NCBI RefSeq assembly: GCF_000170835.1
Contig: NZ_ABCP01000027.1
Location: forward strand, 1-49,421
Reading direction: 5' to 3'
Source of the DNA: Marinobacter algicola DG893
GTDB lineage: Bacteria > Pseudomonadota > Gammaproteobacteria > Pseudomonadales > Oleiphilaceae
Length of the DNA: 49,421 nucleotides
The position numbers and the translations under genes were made by a program. The notes under the pieces were generated by a model that worked only from the letters and a program-made list of their open reading frames with translations, was not told the DNA's origin and did not search any database. This document shows, in pieces, positions 38,837 to 47,112 of this stretch (positions are counted from its first letter, which is position 1; every line of letters begins with the position of its first letter).

Positions 38837-38860
38837 AGGCAGAGGCTCATGCCTCTGCCT
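38837..38860. terminator. Hairpin between metE and the end of the vgrG operon
   Basis: AGGCAGAGGC and GCCTCTGCCT form a perfect ten-base stem with loop TCAT, eight bases after the metE stop and touching the stop of the convergent gene. There is no T run. It may act as a two-way barrier. Confidence 0.5.
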
Positions 38861-39492
38861 TACATCACCGATTCTTTAAGTTCTCCATGGTTACTTGAGG
38901 AAGCCACCTTTGCCCTATAGGCCTCCATGGAAATCTTTCCAATCTGAGGTGTCAGCTTGCAGGTGCGTTTATCCCAAGGGTACTCCGCCTGGCGCTTCAG
39001 CCATTCGGCTCCTTCACCCTGCTTCCAGGCTTCCAGATCCAGGTCACGCCAGAACCGGGGATTGCGACCGGTGCGCTGGTCATGCTCCGCCGTTACCGGA
39101 TCTAGGTGGCGGAAGGGTTCCAGTCTCGGCACATCCGACAGGGGCTGGGAGACATCCATATACCGCTGCAGCATATCCCACAAAGCCATTACTTCTTCCT
39201 TGGTCGGCTCAATCCGGCTCAGGGACGTCTGGCTGAATTGCTTACCGGTGTATCGGTGAACAAACATCAGGCGGTAGAAGATACCACCATGCTGGACCAC
39301 GCGCTCCACGTAGGCATCAAACGCCTCGAAGGGCGCGGTCAGTTTCTTACCTCCCGGTAGAGCGAAGCTGACCTCACCCGTCTCACGGTTGAAGGCGCTT
39401 TCGCCTGCATCCAGGCCACGATCCAGGAGCTTGCCAAGTAGTTTGTCGAATGGTCTCAGTAGCAAGGCGAAACCGCCCATGACCCAGGGCAT
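38860..39492 (-). CDS. C-terminal part of a frameshifted membrane protein (vgrG operon)
   Basis: As a stand-alone gene it would start at ATG 39492 (MPWVMGGFALLLRPFDKLL) and encode 210 residues. After a short hydrophobic start come a beta-rich segment (ETGEVSFALPGGKK), a cytoplasmic-looking domain rich in Arg/Glu and Trp, and the motif PLSDVPRLEPFRHLDP. I do not recognise a family with certainty; the layout recalls T6SS-associated membrane proteins of the DUF6708 kind (from memory). The frame overlaps the preceding gene by 37 to 97 bases, and the two read as one 362-residue protein if a -1 shift occurs at AAAA (39495-39498). It is the last gene of the operon, convergent with metE. Confidence 0.6.
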   Translation of the reverse strand: MPWVMGGFALLLRPFDKLLGKLLDRGLDAGESAFNRETGEVSFALPGGKKLTAPFEAFDAYVERVVQHGGIFYRLMFVHRYTGKQFSQTSLSRIEPTKEEVMALWDMLQRYMDVSQPLSDVPRLEPFRHLDPVTAEHDQRTGRNPRFWRDLDLEAWKQGEGAEWLKRQAEYPWDKRTCKLTPQIGKISMEAYRAKVASSSNHGELKESVM

Positions 39493-39947
39493 TGTTTTAT
39501 CAGGATATAGAAAGAGGCTGCTATCCAGGCAAAACCAGCAAAGAGAATCCAAAAAAACTTTAAAACTTTAGGTATATCTACCAAATCAGCGAAATATAAC
39601 GCCAATATTCCGCCACCACCAACCAAAGCAGTGCCCCATACATAGGGAATAAATAGCAGCAAAGCCGAAAAACCAATAAATACTTTCCCGTTAAGGAAGC
39701 GAATCTGACGCTGGTCCCACCACCACTCTCCAGAGGAAAAGCCATCCGGGTCGTTCTGATCTTGGTGTTGGGTGGCACCTACATCTTCGCACACCCGGTG
39801 ATAAGGCTCGATTCCTGCGTAATCACCGACAGGTTGAAGATCCTCACCTACCCGTTCACGTTTCTTTGGGGACTTCGGCAATGCGGGGATTTGATCGGCC
39901 CGGAAACCGGTTTTCCCTTGGCGATGGGTTTGACCACTCTCACTCAC
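39456..39947 (-). CDS. N-terminal part of a frameshifted membrane protein (vgrG operon)
   Basis: A hydrophilic N-terminus (1-85, rich in Lys, Arg, Asp and Gln) is followed by two membrane helices (about 91-117 and 128-149). After LIK151 the frame runs only 12 more codons (QCPGSWAVSPCY), which look like out-of-frame sequence, while the -1 frame continues as TMPWVMGGFALLLRPF. It starts with GTG 39947, overlapping the previous stop by four bases, with AGG seven bases upstream. Function unknown; membrane location and operon place suggest immunity or an accessory role. Confidence 0.6.
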   Translation of the reverse strand: MSESGQTHRQGKTGFRADQIPALPKSPKKRERVGEDLQPVGDYAGIEPYHRVCEDVGATQHQDQNDPDGFSSGEWWWDQRQIRFLNGKVFIGFSALLLFIPYVWGTALVGGGGILALYFADLVDIPKVLKFFWILFAGFAWIAASFYILIKQCPGSWAVSPCY

Positions 39948-40273
39948 ACGGCAACCTCTTTCACTGCCCAGTAGGGCACTGGCTCATTGTCGAACGGGTT
40001 CAAAGCTTGGGGCTGTTTGTCCGGCAGCGAACTATGGCGACTGGTATCAAACGCCTCGTAATCATCCAGTACCGGCATAGGGACCCTGAATGACCCTATT
40101 TCGCTCTCGATAAGTGCCTGCAAAACCACCCTCAGGCTGATCGTTCGCCTTTCACTATGACCAAACGCATGAGTTTCACCACCAGCCAAGTTTCGTTCTG
40201 TCAGAAAATGTACAGCGTGATCTTCCGGTTCGGGCACCCAGGTCACCCGTGAATGGTTATTCTTCACGAACAT
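39944..40273 (-). CDS. Small protein of unknown function (vgrG operon)
   Basis: A 109-residue soluble protein starting MFVKNNHSRVTWVPEPEDHA. No membrane segment, signal or known motif is visible; it is rich in His, Pro and Glu. Start ATG 40273 is chosen because sequence upstream looks non-coding, but the ribosome site is poor, so the start is uncertain. It lies 100 bases after the DUF3592-like gene and is coupled to the next gene by a four-base overlap. Confidence 0.55.
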   Translation of the reverse strand: MFVKNNHSRVTWVPEPEDHAVHFLTERNLAGGETHAFGHSERRTISLRVVLQALIESEIGSFRVPMPVLDDYEAFDTSRHSSLPDKQPQALNPFDNEPVPYWAVKEVAV

Positions 40274-40373
40274 CGCCCGTTCAGTAGTATGCGACCTGCT
40301 AGGCAACACTTTGTCGGAAGAAAAGGGGATCGGAATGAAACCAGGAGCATGGATTGATGCAAAGCAAAAACCG

Positions 40374-40985
40374 CTAGAGCAGTTGGCTGATTTCGGCTCC
40401 GTCCGGAATCTGGGAGGGGCCGTCTGGTTCCCGGCCTTTGAGCATATTGGCAAGCCGACGCTCCCGCACTTTATAAACCGAGGGGTCCAGGCGGAGCACC
40501 TTCAGCGGCAGGGGATCACCCTCTCGTAACTTATCAAACAGCCCGGCCTTGCTGAGATAATAAGCACCACTGTAGTTTCTTCCGTTGAACTGGAAATCAT
40601 ACTCTACGAGCAAATTGCACAGGTGATAGCCCTCACCCATGGGATTGTTATTATGGTCGTACTCCTGATGGAACTGACATTCAGTCGATTTACCGGTCAA
40701 GATCCCATCGACCTCAACCCCATATTTTCGCAACAAGGCCTGGTCGTAGTAGTAACTCACGCTGGAGCGAGCGGTGACGAAAGCTGTGACAAACGTTGCC
40801 GATCCAATCAGAGCGAACAGGCCACCGAAAGCCATGGCTCCCACTTCGCCAAAGCCAGTAGCAAAGATGCCCCCTCCGACAAGGCCAAAAGCCAAGCCGA
40901 TTCCAAGCAAAATGAAGAAGGAACTGGCGTTGTCTTTTACGGCCGACCAGAGCAGCGACCAGTCGGTTCCAGACTTTCTTTGCAC
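40374..40985 (-). CDS. DUF3592-like membrane protein (vgrG operon)
   Basis: Two Gly/Ala-rich membrane helices (about residues 20-44 and 48-72) precede a beta-rich domain with the pattern LLRKYGVEVDGILTG... CNLLVEYDFQFNGRNYSG, which resembles DUF3592. It has 203 residues. GTG start at 40985 with GGGAG eight bases upstream; 32 bases separate it from the SUMF1 gene. Function unknown. A membrane protein next to a secreted effector gene is a reasonable immunity candidate. Confidence 0.7.
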   Translation of the reverse strand: MQRKSGTDWSLLWSAVKDNASSFFILLGIGLAFGLVGGGIFATGFGEVGAMAFGGLFALIGSATFVTAFVTARSSVSYYYDQALLRKYGVEVDGILTGKSTECQFHQEYDHNNNPMGEGYHLCNLLVEYDFQFNGRNYSGAYYLSKAGLFDKLREGDPLPLKVLRLDPSVYKVRERRLANMLKGREPDGPSQIPDGAEISQLL

Positions 40986-41017
40986 TTAGAAGCTCCCTTT
41001 CGTATCTGGACCACGAT

Positions 41018-41974
41018 TTAGTTGATTGGCTTGGGAGAATTGACCACGCAGCGGAAGCCATTGCCAGGTGCATCCAAAGGTCGCCCGGATCTCGCGAAGA
41101 CCGTGCCACCCCCACCGAAGTGGTCTCCCCTGCCAGCCCAATCCCTGACCGTTTTGCGAGGGTCGTTTGGATCCACGGGGTTTGCTGGACCGGCAGGATT
41201 ACGATGAGGGGCATGTTGGTAATAATCTTCCTGAAACCAGTCCTGCGTCCATTCCGACACGTTGCCAGTCATATCATACAAGCCCAGCGGATTTGGAGGA
41301 TAACTACCCACAGAACGCCGTTCAAACTTAGCGGAAGAGTGCATTAGCGTATTGCCTGAAGGTGGAATAGATGGATCAACATACTCTGTCGGGCGCTGCA
41401 GATAGGGATCCGTCTCAACTCTTCCCGAATCGGTAGCATAGGGAACGTCCTGACCTCTATTTCTAGCAGCAAACTCCCATTGAGCTTCTGTAGGGAGCGC
41501 AAATGGCAACCCGGCTTTTTCAGCCAGCCACTGGCAAAACCCCTCTGCTTCAACATAGTTTGGCGACCGGGCCGGCTTTCGGTGGTAATGTGGCGACAGT
41601 GGGTCATCCGAAGACTGTATATACTTTCTTGTAGACACTTTTTCCGTGTACTGATCAAGATGACCGACATCCTCAAGGTAGACACGGAATTCTCCCCAAG
41701 TAGTTTCATAACGGGAGATTGAATAACTATCCAAGGTTACATTGACAGCAGGTCTGGAATGCGAAGCCAGAGTGACATAGGGCCTCCCCGATTCATCTCC
41801 GATATCTCCTAGCTCGAAAGTGCCACCCTTAACGTACACCTGATTGTCAACGGCCTGCTTGACAACCGACTCAATCGCTTCAGGTTCAGGGCTATCGCTA
41901 AAGATCTCGCAACCGCTCACTCCCACAACAATCGATAGCATGAAGGCGGTGCGACAAAGATATTTCCAATTCAT
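41018..41974 (-). CDS. SUMF1/FGE-domain lipoprotein (vgrG operon)
   Basis: Begins at ATG 41974 (318 residues; AGGGAAC six bases upstream) with a lipoprotein signal ending VSGC, C22 lipidated and Glu at +2. The rest is a formylglycine-generating-enzyme-like (SUMF1) fold: VKGGTFELGD, YETTWGEF, LPTEAQWEFAAR, GLYDMTGNVSEWTQDW and GNGFRCV. Such domains act as sulfatase maturases, but many are non-catalytic binding modules, and the copper-binding cysteine pair of true FGE is not evident here. It lies 10 bases after the LysM effector gene, so a periplasmic immunity or chaperone role is plausible but unproven. Base composition is lower in G+C than the backbone. Confidence 0.8.
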   Translation of the reverse strand: MNWKYLCRTAFMLSIVVGVSGCEIFSDSPEPEAIESVVKQAVDNQVYVKGGTFELGDIGDESGRPYVTLASHSRPAVNVTLDSYSISRYETTWGEFRVYLEDVGHLDQYTEKVSTRKYIQSSDDPLSPHYHRKPARSPNYVEAEGFCQWLAEKAGLPFALPTEAQWEFAARNRGQDVPYATDSGRVETDPYLQRPTEYVDPSIPPSGNTLMHSSAKFERRSVGSYPPNPLGLYDMTGNVSEWTQDWFQEDYYQHAPHRNPAGPANPVDPNDPRKTVRDWAGRGDHFGGGGTVFARSGRPLDAPGNGFRCVVNSPKPIN

Positions 41975-41984
41975 TGTAAGTTCC

Positions 41985-44096
41985 CTAGGCAAGGCCACAG
42001 ATACGACAAGCGCCGAATGGATCACGCTGAACGGGACGGCCCGCAATAGCTTTCCGATTTTTAAGCTGGCGAATAAACAAGTTCCTTTCGGGTTTGCTCT
42101 TACCCACAAACTCGAACAAACGCTCAAGGTTTCGATCAAGCTGTTCCGTTTTCGCCTGTCCGTCACTATTCATGCGTTTCAGGGTTTCCTCAAAGTCACG
42201 CCAACCCTGAAAGCTCTCCATAGCTTTTTTAACCGCACCGATCTTTATTTCCCTATCCTCTGAGAAACCAGGTGTGAGCCACCAGTCGTAAAGAATGGCA
42301 TCCAGCATGACCCCTTTCACTTCCGGAGGGGAGTGCATGAAGACAGCTTCCTCTCCCCGCACCAGATCATTCGAAAGGTTCTCTGCAAGCTTATAGCTCT
42401 TCTTTTCCATATCCCGACCGGAGAAGAAATCTTCAATATATTCCTGCACATAAAGCACAGTACCATTTGCAAGCTCTGAGGCAGTTTGAACGCCAGAAAG
42501 GCCTTTGCTTAAGGAAAAAAGCGCTAAACGTTTATACCAAACAAAGGCTTCCGTATCTGGGTCAAACAATTCCAGATATCTAAAATCGACCTCGAGCAAA
42601 GCATTGTAAATAAAGTGGATCATTTTAAAGATCTGATTGACACCCACTTCTAGAATGAAACTGCCCGCAGCACCCACCCCCAGAACCAAGCCCGCGTGAA
42701 GGTTAAAGTAGAATTTGCCAGTCCGATCACTGAACATTAGCCGCGCCTCAAACTCACCTGCTGCCCCCAACGCAGCCTCGACCTTCTGGCCAATCTTACA
42801 GAGCGTATCCCAGTTGCTGTCAGCGGAGAGCACGTCCTGCCAGCGCAGTTCACCTGTGAGCTCACAACCACCGCGAATGCCGGCAAAGACGTTAGCCTCG
42901 CCCCCCATGCTCTGACCTTTCTTTCGGGCGGCGATGCCTTTGATCTTCGGGATGCCCTCTGAGCTATCGACATGTATATTGCCTGCCAAAATGGCGGACG
43001 CACCGGCAAAACCTGAGGCTGTAATCGCGAGAGCAGCCTGAAAATGCCCGAGAGATTCATGCTTTAGCGGGCCATTCCAGCCACCTTCCCGGTAATAAAC
43101 ACGGATTTCACTTCGGTTGCTTGCAGGGAAGGCCTGCTCAATGGTGACTTTCCCTTCGGCAAGCGCATACTGAGCTTCCGCCTTGGCCTGGAGATGCACT
43201 TTCCCGTTAGCGGGGTTAATTTCTGCATACCCGCTCGCTCCAGCGGCAAAGCGCATGAACTGTGCCTCGGCGGAGGCATCAAAACCCGTTTCAGCTACCT
43301 GTTTTTCCTGGTTCTTCCCCCAGATTGACCAGGTTGCTTCATCGTAAAACTGATTGAGCGACTGCATGATAGCCCCATTCGGGTCAGGGCTCCCCAGCTC
43401 TAGATTCACTTTCACCTTGAGCTTGCTTTGCAGTGAATCCGCAAGTTTTCCGCCATCAATACCGTCCTCTGTTAGCCAACCCTCACTGCGGGCTTTGTCC
43501 CGGGCAGCGATACTGTAACGACGCGGGTGGATTTTCATCTTGTCGGAGCGCACATAAGTTCGGTGTTTTTTGCCAGACAAACGCTTGATTTCGGTAAGCT
43601 TCGGTGTTGTTTGCACGCCTTCCGGAATCGCTCCCAAATCCGCTAGATGTTCAATGATTTCCTGCTTGCGTTGCTGGACTGGTGTCAATACCTGACCCTC
43701 GCCTTCCGAAGGTGTGCTATCGGCGTCCTCTGTGCCCTCAGAAAGGCTCTCAAGCTCGGAATAGAAAGCTTCGATCAACTGACAAATAGCCTTCTCTTCC
43801 GCATCCAGCTCTTTCTCTTCTTCCTCTGTCAGCAGGATCAGCTCATTAGACCCGGTCGCGTGGTAGATCTCCACGACCTTGTCCTGACAGGGTGACTGCT
43901 CGACGGCTTTGCCCGGCTCCGAGCGCGCTGTGATGACCTCGTCGGCGGCAGGAACTGCGAGTTTCTGGCCCGGATTTATCCGATTGGGGTTTTCTATTGA
44001 AGGATTCAGACGAAGCAAGCGAGTAACCGTTGCGTTGTGCTGTCTGGCTATAGCGGACAGGGTGTCCCCAGAAACAACTTCATAGCTTGCAGGCAT
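41985..44096 (-). CDS. LysM-domain candidate T6SS effector
   Basis: A 703-residue protein with one LysM peptidoglycan-binding module at the N-terminus (about residues 4-50, YEVVSGDTLSAIARQHN). A Glu-rich linker (85-140) and a Lys/Arg-rich segment follow. The centre (about 240-480) has repeated Gly/Ala-rich beta-like blocks (ASGFAGASAILAGN, GLVLGVGAAGSF), and the C-terminus is helical and ends in RICGLA. No signal peptide is seen, consistent with delivery on VgrG. The central blocks recall large VasX-like effectors (memory, not searched). No nuclease, lipase or amidase motif is visible, so the activity is unknown. Start ATG 44096 overlaps the adaptor stop (TAATG) and has GGAGAT six bases upstream. 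Confidence 0.7.
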   Translation of the reverse strand: MPASYEVVSGDTLSAIARQHNATVTRLLRLNPSIENPNRINPGQKLAVPAADEVITARSEPGKAVEQSPCQDKVVEIYHATGSNELILLTEEEEKELDAEEKAICQLIEAFYSELESLSEGTEDADSTPSEGEGQVLTPVQQRKQEIIEHLADLGAIPEGVQTTPKLTEIKRLSGKKHRTYVRSDKMKIHPRRYSIAARDKARSEGWLTEDGIDGGKLADSLQSKLKVKVNLELGSPDPNGAIMQSLNQFYDEATWSIWGKNQEKQVAETGFDASAEAQFMRFAAGASGYAEINPANGKVHLQAKAEAQYALAEGKVTIEQAFPASNRSEIRVYYREGGWNGPLKHESLGHFQAALAITASGFAGASAILAGNIHVDSSEGIPKIKGIAARKKGQSMGGEANVFAGIRGGCELTGELRWQDVLSADSNWDTLCKIGQKVEAALGAAGEFEARLMFSDRTGKFYFNLHAGLVLGVGAAGSFILEVGVNQIFKMIHFIYNALLEVDFRYLELFDPDTEAFVWYKRLALFSLSKGLSGVQTASELANGTVLYVQEYIEDFFSGRDMEKKSYKLAENLSNDLVRGEEAVFMHSPPEVKGVMLDAILYDWWLTPGFSEDREIKIGAVKKAMESFQGWRDFEETLKRMNSDGQAKTEQLDRNLERLFEFVGKSKPERNLFIRQLKNRKAIAGRPVQRDPFGACRICGLA

Positions 44097-44971
44097 TATG
44101 TATCTCCATATGACATCATGCTGTCGATTATCTCCAACCGCTGCCCCGCTGGTTTGTCTTCCGACTTCAGTACAGCCAGAGCGTTCGGCTCTTCCAATCG
44201 CTCGCCGTAATAGCAGGCGAGCTCAGCATAGGTGGCGATGTCCCCTTGGGCTTGGAAGCCAAACGATCTGGCCCTCAGCACGATCTGGTCGATTTTAGAC
44301 ATTGACTCTGGAGTGACTGGCCACCCGGCCTGATGAACTAACTTTTTCCGGAACACAGCTTCATTGCAGGCTTCAATCGCGCGGAGATGTTCCTCTCTAA
44401 GCTGGAACCATCCCTCATTCGACGCCTCCTGACTCTCACTTGTGCCCGGAACCTCAACGGTTTTCCACCCGTCTACCGGTGCAAAATAGTGCCACCTCGT
44501 AACCGGTCCGCTGAATCTCGTCAGCTCGTGATCTGAAAATGATGACAGAAGGGGTTCAATCTGGCTCGGGGAATAGAAACGGAGATAGGCGAGAGCCCCG
44601 TCCGGCAACCGTACACTGATCAGACTACGCAAATGATTTCCGAGCATATGAATATCTGCACTCGATTCGATAGCAATTCCATCCGATCTCCAATTATTCA
44701 CGTCTCCCCGCAACCGACTGTTTTCAGAAGGGCGGACAATACAGGGGCTGACTTCTTTAACCGGCTCGTGAGGCGTACTTCGGTACAAAAGATCCATTTC
44801 AGGTCGGTCATCACGCTCGTAAATGAACCGGGGGGCATCGATCCGTGCCCCATCCAGAATCAGGAATAGGTCACCGCTATGAGTTGCTCCAAAATCGGGA
44901 AATGTCACGTCAAACCTCCCCGGCACATGCACAGGGCTCGGAGGTGCAGATGCCATCTTCCTGTCGCCCAC
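44096..44971 (-). CDS. DUF4123 T6SS effector adaptor (Tap/TEC-type)
   Basis: The first 150 residues match DUF4123: LFLILDGARIDAPRF, then LGNHLRSLISVRLPDGALAYLRFYSP and RFSGPVTRWHYF. Proteins of this family load a cognate effector onto VgrG. It lies between vgrG and the LysM gene, with a one-base overlap to the latter, so it is the likely adaptor for that effector. The C-terminal half is helical. The start is ambiguous between GTG 44971 and ATG 44956; both lie inside the vgrG 3' end, giving an overlap of 47-62 bases. Confidence 0.85.
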   Translation of the reverse strand: MGDRKMASAPPSPVHVPGRFDVTFPDFGATHSGDLFLILDGARIDAPRFIYERDDRPEMDLLYRSTPHEPVKEVSPCIVRPSENSRLRGDVNNWRSDGIAIESSADIHMLGNHLRSLISVRLPDGALAYLRFYSPSQIEPLLSSFSDHELTRFSGPVTRWHYFAPVDGWKTVEVPGTSESQEASNEGWFQLREEHLRAIEACNEAVFRKKLVHQAGWPVTPESMSKIDQIVLRARSFGFQAQGDIATYAELACYYGERLEEPNALAVLKSEDKPAGQRLEIIDSMMSYGDT

Positions 44972-47030
44972 ATTGCCTACTCAGAGCGACATCATCCCGA
45001 GCAACCGCCTTGAGCTTCGACACCGGACTCGGTTGGGGCGAAGCATTGTTGCGCTGTCCAGTTTCCGCCAGGGTCCCTTCCCCCTTGTTGAATCCTTCTG
45101 CACTTAAACTCTTCGGTACATCCGGCGCTTGAGCTGCTACAGGGGTGCCCGCACCCGGCCCACCCCCGGAATTCATCTTCACCATGGGCCCTGAAACGGT
45201 CACACCACTGGGATCCACCTTCACAAAACTCCCCCCAGCCTTGAGGGTCACTTCCGCACCCGCCTCGATCACGATTTTCATGCCGGCCTTGTGGTGGATT
45301 TCGCTGCCGGCTTCGATGAGCTGGTTCTTGCCCTGTTTGCTGTGATGGCTGCCGTTGACGGTGAGGCTGACGTCGCCGCCGATGGACTCCCGCTTCTCAC
45401 CATCCACCGTGGTGTGGTCATTGCCCTTGATGTGGGCCTTGCGGTGGTTGTCCACGGTCAGGTGGCTGTCGTTTTTGATGACTTCCGTGCGGTTGTTCTC
45501 CGTCAGCAGGTCCAGGTCTTTCTGGGCATGGACGTAGATCTGTTGCTTATCCGCTTCGTCTTCAAACCGAAGTTCGTTGCTGCCCTCGCCCTTATGGGTC
45601 TGGGTCTTGAGGGTGGTTCTGGTTTTATGTTCCGGCAACGCATACGGCGGTGTGTTGGTGGCGTGGTAGGTTCTTCCGGTAATGATCGGCTGGTCCGGAT
45701 CGCCGTCCAGGAAGCTGACGATGACTTCGTTGCCGATTCTCGGCAGGGCCATGAACCCATACTGGCCACCGGCCCAGCCCTGGCTGACTCTGAGCCAGGC
45801 GCTGCTGTGCTCGTCGTTGTTACTGTAGCGGTCCCACGGGAACCGGACTTTGACGCGTCCGTGTTCGTCGCAGTGGATCTCTTCGCCTTCCGGTCCGGTG
45901 ACAATGGCAATCTGGGGGCCGTCCATCATCGGGCGGTGGTCCACCTGGGGCCGCCAGGTCCTGTCCGCCGGGATGGCGTTGAAGGCGTTGTGGTAGGTGG
46001 TGGCGCCGTTGTTGCCGTCCTCTTCCAAAGCCTGGGGTTGTTCGCCGGTGTGGGTGATGCTGGTGAACAGCCATTCCCGGTTCAGGCGCGGGTTGTCGTG
46101 GTCGGTGAGTTCGACTTTGGCACCCACGGTGAAGTCGGGGCGGTTGCTCTGGCCATCGGCGATGGCGGCGTCGTTCCTGAGGGCGTCCAGCCGGGTTTCG
46201 GTAAAGGGCTGGCCGCTGGCATCCGCTTTGAAACGGCCGGGGTAGTCGTAGTGCTGGTAGTCTTCCCGCTGGCCGTCGAGTTTGTCGGCCTGGTGTTCGT
46301 GCATCAGGGCATAGGCGGGGTTCTTGAAGGTGTAGTCCTTCATGGCCACGGAGGCGGCCCGGACCCGTTCCCGGTAGCGGAACTGGTAGACGGTGCTCTG
46401 GCGGGTGCTGCCGCCGGCCTTGGCGTTGTACTCCACCGGGTCCAGTTTGGGGGCGTCGCCGTGGTGGTCGGCGATGATGAGGGCGGATGGCTCTTCGCCA
46501 TTGACGTCGCCGTGGTTAAACCGATAGTGCCAGCCTTCTTCGGCGGCCAGCCGTTCGACAAAGGCCAGGTCGCTTTCCCGGTGCTGGACGCAGTATTCCC
46601 GTTCTTCGGGGGTCCGTTTCAAATCAAAGACGGTGTCGATGATGCCCCGCTCTTCCAGCAGGGTGCGCACGATGGTGTCGGTGCTCTGGGTCTGGAAGAT
46701 GCGGCTGTTGTGCATCAGGTCGAGGCGCCACAGCGGGGGCTGGACGATGACGTCGTAGCGGGTGCGGCGGTGGCCGGAGTCGCCCCGAACGAATTCGTTG
46801 ACCACGCCGGTAAAGCGTCGCAGCGGTACTCCGTCCTGCCACATCACCAGGTCCACGGGCTGTTCGAGCACGTCTTCGGGGGCGATGTCGGGCGAGGTAC
46901 TGGCCAGTTCCAGCTTGCAGTGGCACAGCTTGGAGAGGGTCTCGGTCAGCTCGAAACGGGCGACCACGAACAGGTCTTTGGGGAGTTGGCCAAGGGTGGC
47001 CGTGAACTGCAGTCCGGTTGCCTGGGGCAT
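44910..47030 (-). CDS. vgrG: Type VI secretion spike protein VgrG (TssI)
   Basis: VgrG forms the trimeric tip of the T6SS tube. The gp27-like N-terminal part spans about 1-380. A gp5-like OB domain (HGRVKVRFPWDRYSNNDEHSSAWLRV) with the signature GGQYGFMALPRIGNEVIVSFLDGDPDQPIITGR spans about 390-450. A repetitive beta-needle follows (LTENNRTEVI... LTVNGSHHSKQG) to about residue 620. The last 85 residues are Pro/Ala/Ser-rich and end in a Cys-rich stretch (CGRQEDGICTSEPCAC) that I do not recognise as a toxin. The 706-residue gene is the first of the island operon and has a good promoter candidate. No hcp or tss genes are near. Confidence 0.96.
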   Translation of the reverse strand: MPQATGLQFTATLGQLPKDLFVVARFELTETLSKLCHCKLELASTSPDIAPEDVLEQPVDLVMWQDGVPLRRFTGVVNEFVRGDSGHRRTRYDVIVQPPLWRLDLMHNSRIFQTQSTDTIVRTLLEERGIIDTVFDLKRTPEEREYCVQHRESDLAFVERLAAEEGWHYRFNHGDVNGEEPSALIIADHHGDAPKLDPVEYNAKAGGSTRQSTVYQFRYRERVRAASVAMKDYTFKNPAYALMHEHQADKLDGQREDYQHYDYPGRFKADASGQPFTETRLDALRNDAAIADGQSNRPDFTVGAKVELTDHDNPRLNREWLFTSITHTGEQPQALEEDGNNGATTYHNAFNAIPADRTWRPQVDHRPMMDGPQIAIVTGPEGEEIHCDEHGRVKVRFPWDRYSNNDEHSSAWLRVSQGWAGGQYGFMALPRIGNEVIVSFLDGDPDQPIITGRTYHATNTPPYALPEHKTRTTLKTQTHKGEGSNELRFEDEADKQQIYVHAQKDLDLLTENNRTEVIKNDSHLTVDNHRKAHIKGNDHTTVDGEKRESIGGDVSLTVNGSHHSKQGKNQLIEAGSEIHHKAGMKIVIEAGAEVTLKAGGSFVKVDPSGVTVSGPMVKMNSGGGPGAGTPVAAQAPDVPKSLSAEGFNKGEGTLAETGQRNNASPQPSPVSKLKAVARDDVALSRQCGRQEDGICTSEPCACAGEV

Positions 47031-47084
47031 GTCTTCGATCCCTGAAGAAGTGAATGTCTCTTGCTCGTCCTGAGCGAAGCCAGA

Positions 47085-47112
47085 ATTATATACGCAATAA
47101 GGTGGTTATTAA
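47085..47112 (-). promoter_or_regulatory. vgrG: Candidate sigma-70 promoter of the vgrG operon
   Basis: On the minus strand a perfect TATAAT (47090-47085) follows TTAATA (47112-47107) with a 16-base spacer, giving a leader of about 50 bases to the vgrG ATG. It lies in the 108-base gap after cpdA. Confidence 0.5.

Noticed and set aside
39495..39498. Programmed -1 frameshifting as the settled explanation of the split gene
   Set aside because: Only four A residues, no full X-XXY-YYZ heptamer and no evident downstream structure; kept as one of three options.
40274..40453. Upstream extension of the small gene into the DUF3592-like gene
   Set aside because: The extension overlaps the preceding coding end and reads as low-quality sequence; ATG 40273 is simpler.
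45291..47045. 584-codon open frame antisense to vgrG
   Set aside because: Gly/Val/Ala-rich composition is typical of the reverse strand of a G+C-rich gene; vgrG itself is certain on the minus strand.
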